A stretch of DNA of 36,108 nucleotides from a virus: the IMG/VR virus record IMGVR_UViG_3300029258_001273, positions 1 to 36,108 of that record. One strand, 5' to 3'. Position 1 is the stretch's first letter. The number at the start of each line of letters is the position of its first letter. The notes under the pieces are model-generated. The model was not told where the DNA came from and did no database searches. It saw only the letters and a list, made by a program, of their open reading frames with translations. A program made the translations under genes and the position numbers. This document shows positions 35,020 through 36,108 of this stretch, piece by piece.

Positions 35020-36108
35020 AATTTTCTTTTTCCTGTGCTTCTTTCTCTGCAAGTTCTTCGACATCTGCAACATCTGTTGTGTACATCAGCGACTTTCTAT
35101 AGTCCGTATGTACCATAATTACCTTGTCGCTAGGAGAGTCACGCATAGCCGCACAATTAAGACGTATCTGATGATTAGCTTTTTCTTCTGGAGTACGTGA
35201 CATTGTAACAAATACATCAGCTATTTGTGGCTTTTCGTAACTCTCCGACGCATCATCGGCGTCAACAAGCCACTTACTATGCCCAAGACGTCGAGTTTGA
35301 GTAGCAGTCCATATTGGTACATCAAATTCAATAGCCATAGCCCGCAAATCCTCAAATATAGCGCTTAACTCAAATCTTTTCTCACCAACACCGCGCTCTG
35401 GTTTAAGCAAGTCAGCATAGTCAACCACTATCAAATCAGGGTTAAATCCTACGTCGCCTATTAGATAGTCCATATGCGAGTATAAACTCGAAACAGAAGC
35501 TTTCTTCGTAGGAAACTGCTGAACGTACACATCCCCTGTAAAACATAAATCCATTCGTTCTCGAATAACGTCTTCCTCTTCCATAGTTATTTCAGATTGA
35601 TGAATAAGCCTCCTATAATACCGTCTTAGTGTCTTCCATCTAGAGTTCTCTAGAGTATAATGCACTACATTCAATCCACCCAAGAAACTAGCAGCATTAA
35701 ATGCAACATTCAGAAGGAAAAACGACTTACCAAGTTTTAGCCTACCCATAATCACACCAAGCTCGCCTGGATGCAATCCCCCGTTCATAGTTTCATCTAG
35801 ATGTGTGAACCCAGTAGGGACAACCTTTTCAGTGTCCATTACTGTAATTTCAATGATATTCGAGAGTAATTGCTTCTTGAAAAAACTACCTGAAGTTCCA
35901 TGTCCTGTAACGCTATTACTTCTATTGGAAAAAGCTGTCCTCATAAGTGGAAAAACACCATCGATATCCCCACGCTCAATTAACTCTGCTCCCTTATAAA
36001 ACGCCTCACGTGCATTTTGAAAATTTATAAACTCTTTAACCTCAGCCACTACAATATCAACATCAGGTATTTTTTTCTTAAACAGCTTTCGAATATGCTC
36101 ATGGTATG
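34937..36108 (-). CDS. DnaB-like replicative helicase, 5' end cut by window
   Basis: Ring helicase that unwinds duplex DNA at the fork. The frame is open to the right edge, so the true start is outside; the in-frame GTG at 36049 is only an internal codon. About 390 residues are visible. The RecA-like ATPase core has GFTHLDETMNGGLHPGELGV, Walker A GRLKLGKS, a catalytic HYTLENS (Glu) and Walker B LIVVDYADLL, then IWTATQTRR and CAAMRDSPSDKV. The C-terminal tail is Lys/Arg/Glu-rich and ends KKRKNKQ. It is followed by the primase with an overlap. Confidence 0.9.
   Translation of the reverse strand, partial: YHEHIRKLFKKKIPDVDIVVAEVKEFINFQNAREAFYKGAELIERGDIDGVFPLMRTAFSNRSNSVTGHGTSGSFFKKQLLSNIIEITVMDTEKVVPTGFTHLDETMNGGLHPGELGVIMGRLKLGKSFFLLNVAFNAASFLGGLNVVHYTLENSRWKTLRRYYRRLIHQSEITMEEEDVIRERMDLCFTGDVYVQQFPTKKASVSSLYSHMDYLIGDVGFNPDLIVVDYADLLKPERGVGEKRFELSAIFEDLRAMAIEFDVPIWTATQTRRLGHSKWLVDADDASESYEKPQIADVFVTMSRTPEEKANHQIRLNCAAMRDSPSDKVIMVHTDYRKSLMYTTDVADVEELAEKEAQEKENYEKRRRFKKTDSRTVGEELSKKRKNKQ

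Overview
The window looks like part of a large, lytic-type tailed double-stranded DNA phage (Caudoviricetes). No host genes are recognisable. It carries a T4 gp20-type portal, both terminase subunits, a complete replication and recombination set, nucleotide-metabolism enzymes, one tRNA and many tiny zinc-ribbon or unknown proteins packed with 0-15 bp gaps or short overlaps. Strong Shine-Dalgarno sites (AGGAGG type) and sigma70-like TTGACA promoters suggest an ordinary bacterial host, but the host cannot be named. The sequence looks AT-rich by eye; this was not computed. Nearly everything is on the minus strand, so the operons read from right to left.

Right end (25.1-36.1 kb): replication and recombination. 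In reading order there is a DnaB-like helicase (running off the window), a DnaG-type primase, a zinc-finger protein, a single-chain uracil-DNA glycosylase / 3'-5' exonuclease / family A DNA polymerase, a small unknown protein, a gp32-like single-strand DNA-binding protein with huge acidic and basic tails, RecA/UvsX, ParB, an unknown protein and a 5'-3' flap exonuclease. A consensus promoter with phased A-tracts drives the SSB operon.

Middle (12.1-25.2 kb): an accessory block of small genes around nucleotide metabolism: ThyX with a long extra C-terminal domain, a deoxyribosyltransferase-like protein, MazG, a HAD 5'-nucleotidase, a class II aldolase-like protein and a beta-class DNA methyltransferase. 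It also holds two DUF433 paralogues, a lipoprotein, a DUF3310 protein and several zinc ribbons. The Mre11/Rad50-like pair (gp47/gp46) closes this part (10.3-13.1 kb).

Left part (0-10.2 kb): packaging and DNA modification. A zinc-finger protein with its own promoter leads into TerS, TerL and portal, then tRNA-Ile(GAU). TerL is interrupted by an intein. Next come a QueC-like gene (plus strand) and a DpdA/TGT-like gene (minus strand) fired from one palindromic divergent promoter, which implies 7-deazaguanine in the phage DNA. A ParB-domain protein and a Dam-type adenine methylase (cut by the left edge) finish the window.

Most striking: the intein in TerL (6945-8177) has recognisable Hint splicing motifs at its ends but no endonuclease in its own frame. 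A complete zinc-finger HNH endonuclease of 306 codons, with its own ATG and ribosome binding site, lies inside it in the +1 reading frame. The two frames stay open together for about 920 nt, which looks like a mobile intein whose homing nuclease is overprinted on it. Other points of interest are three copies of a roughly 38-bp intergenic repeat, the UDG-polymerase fusion, the ThyX fusion and several long out-of-phase gene overlaps.
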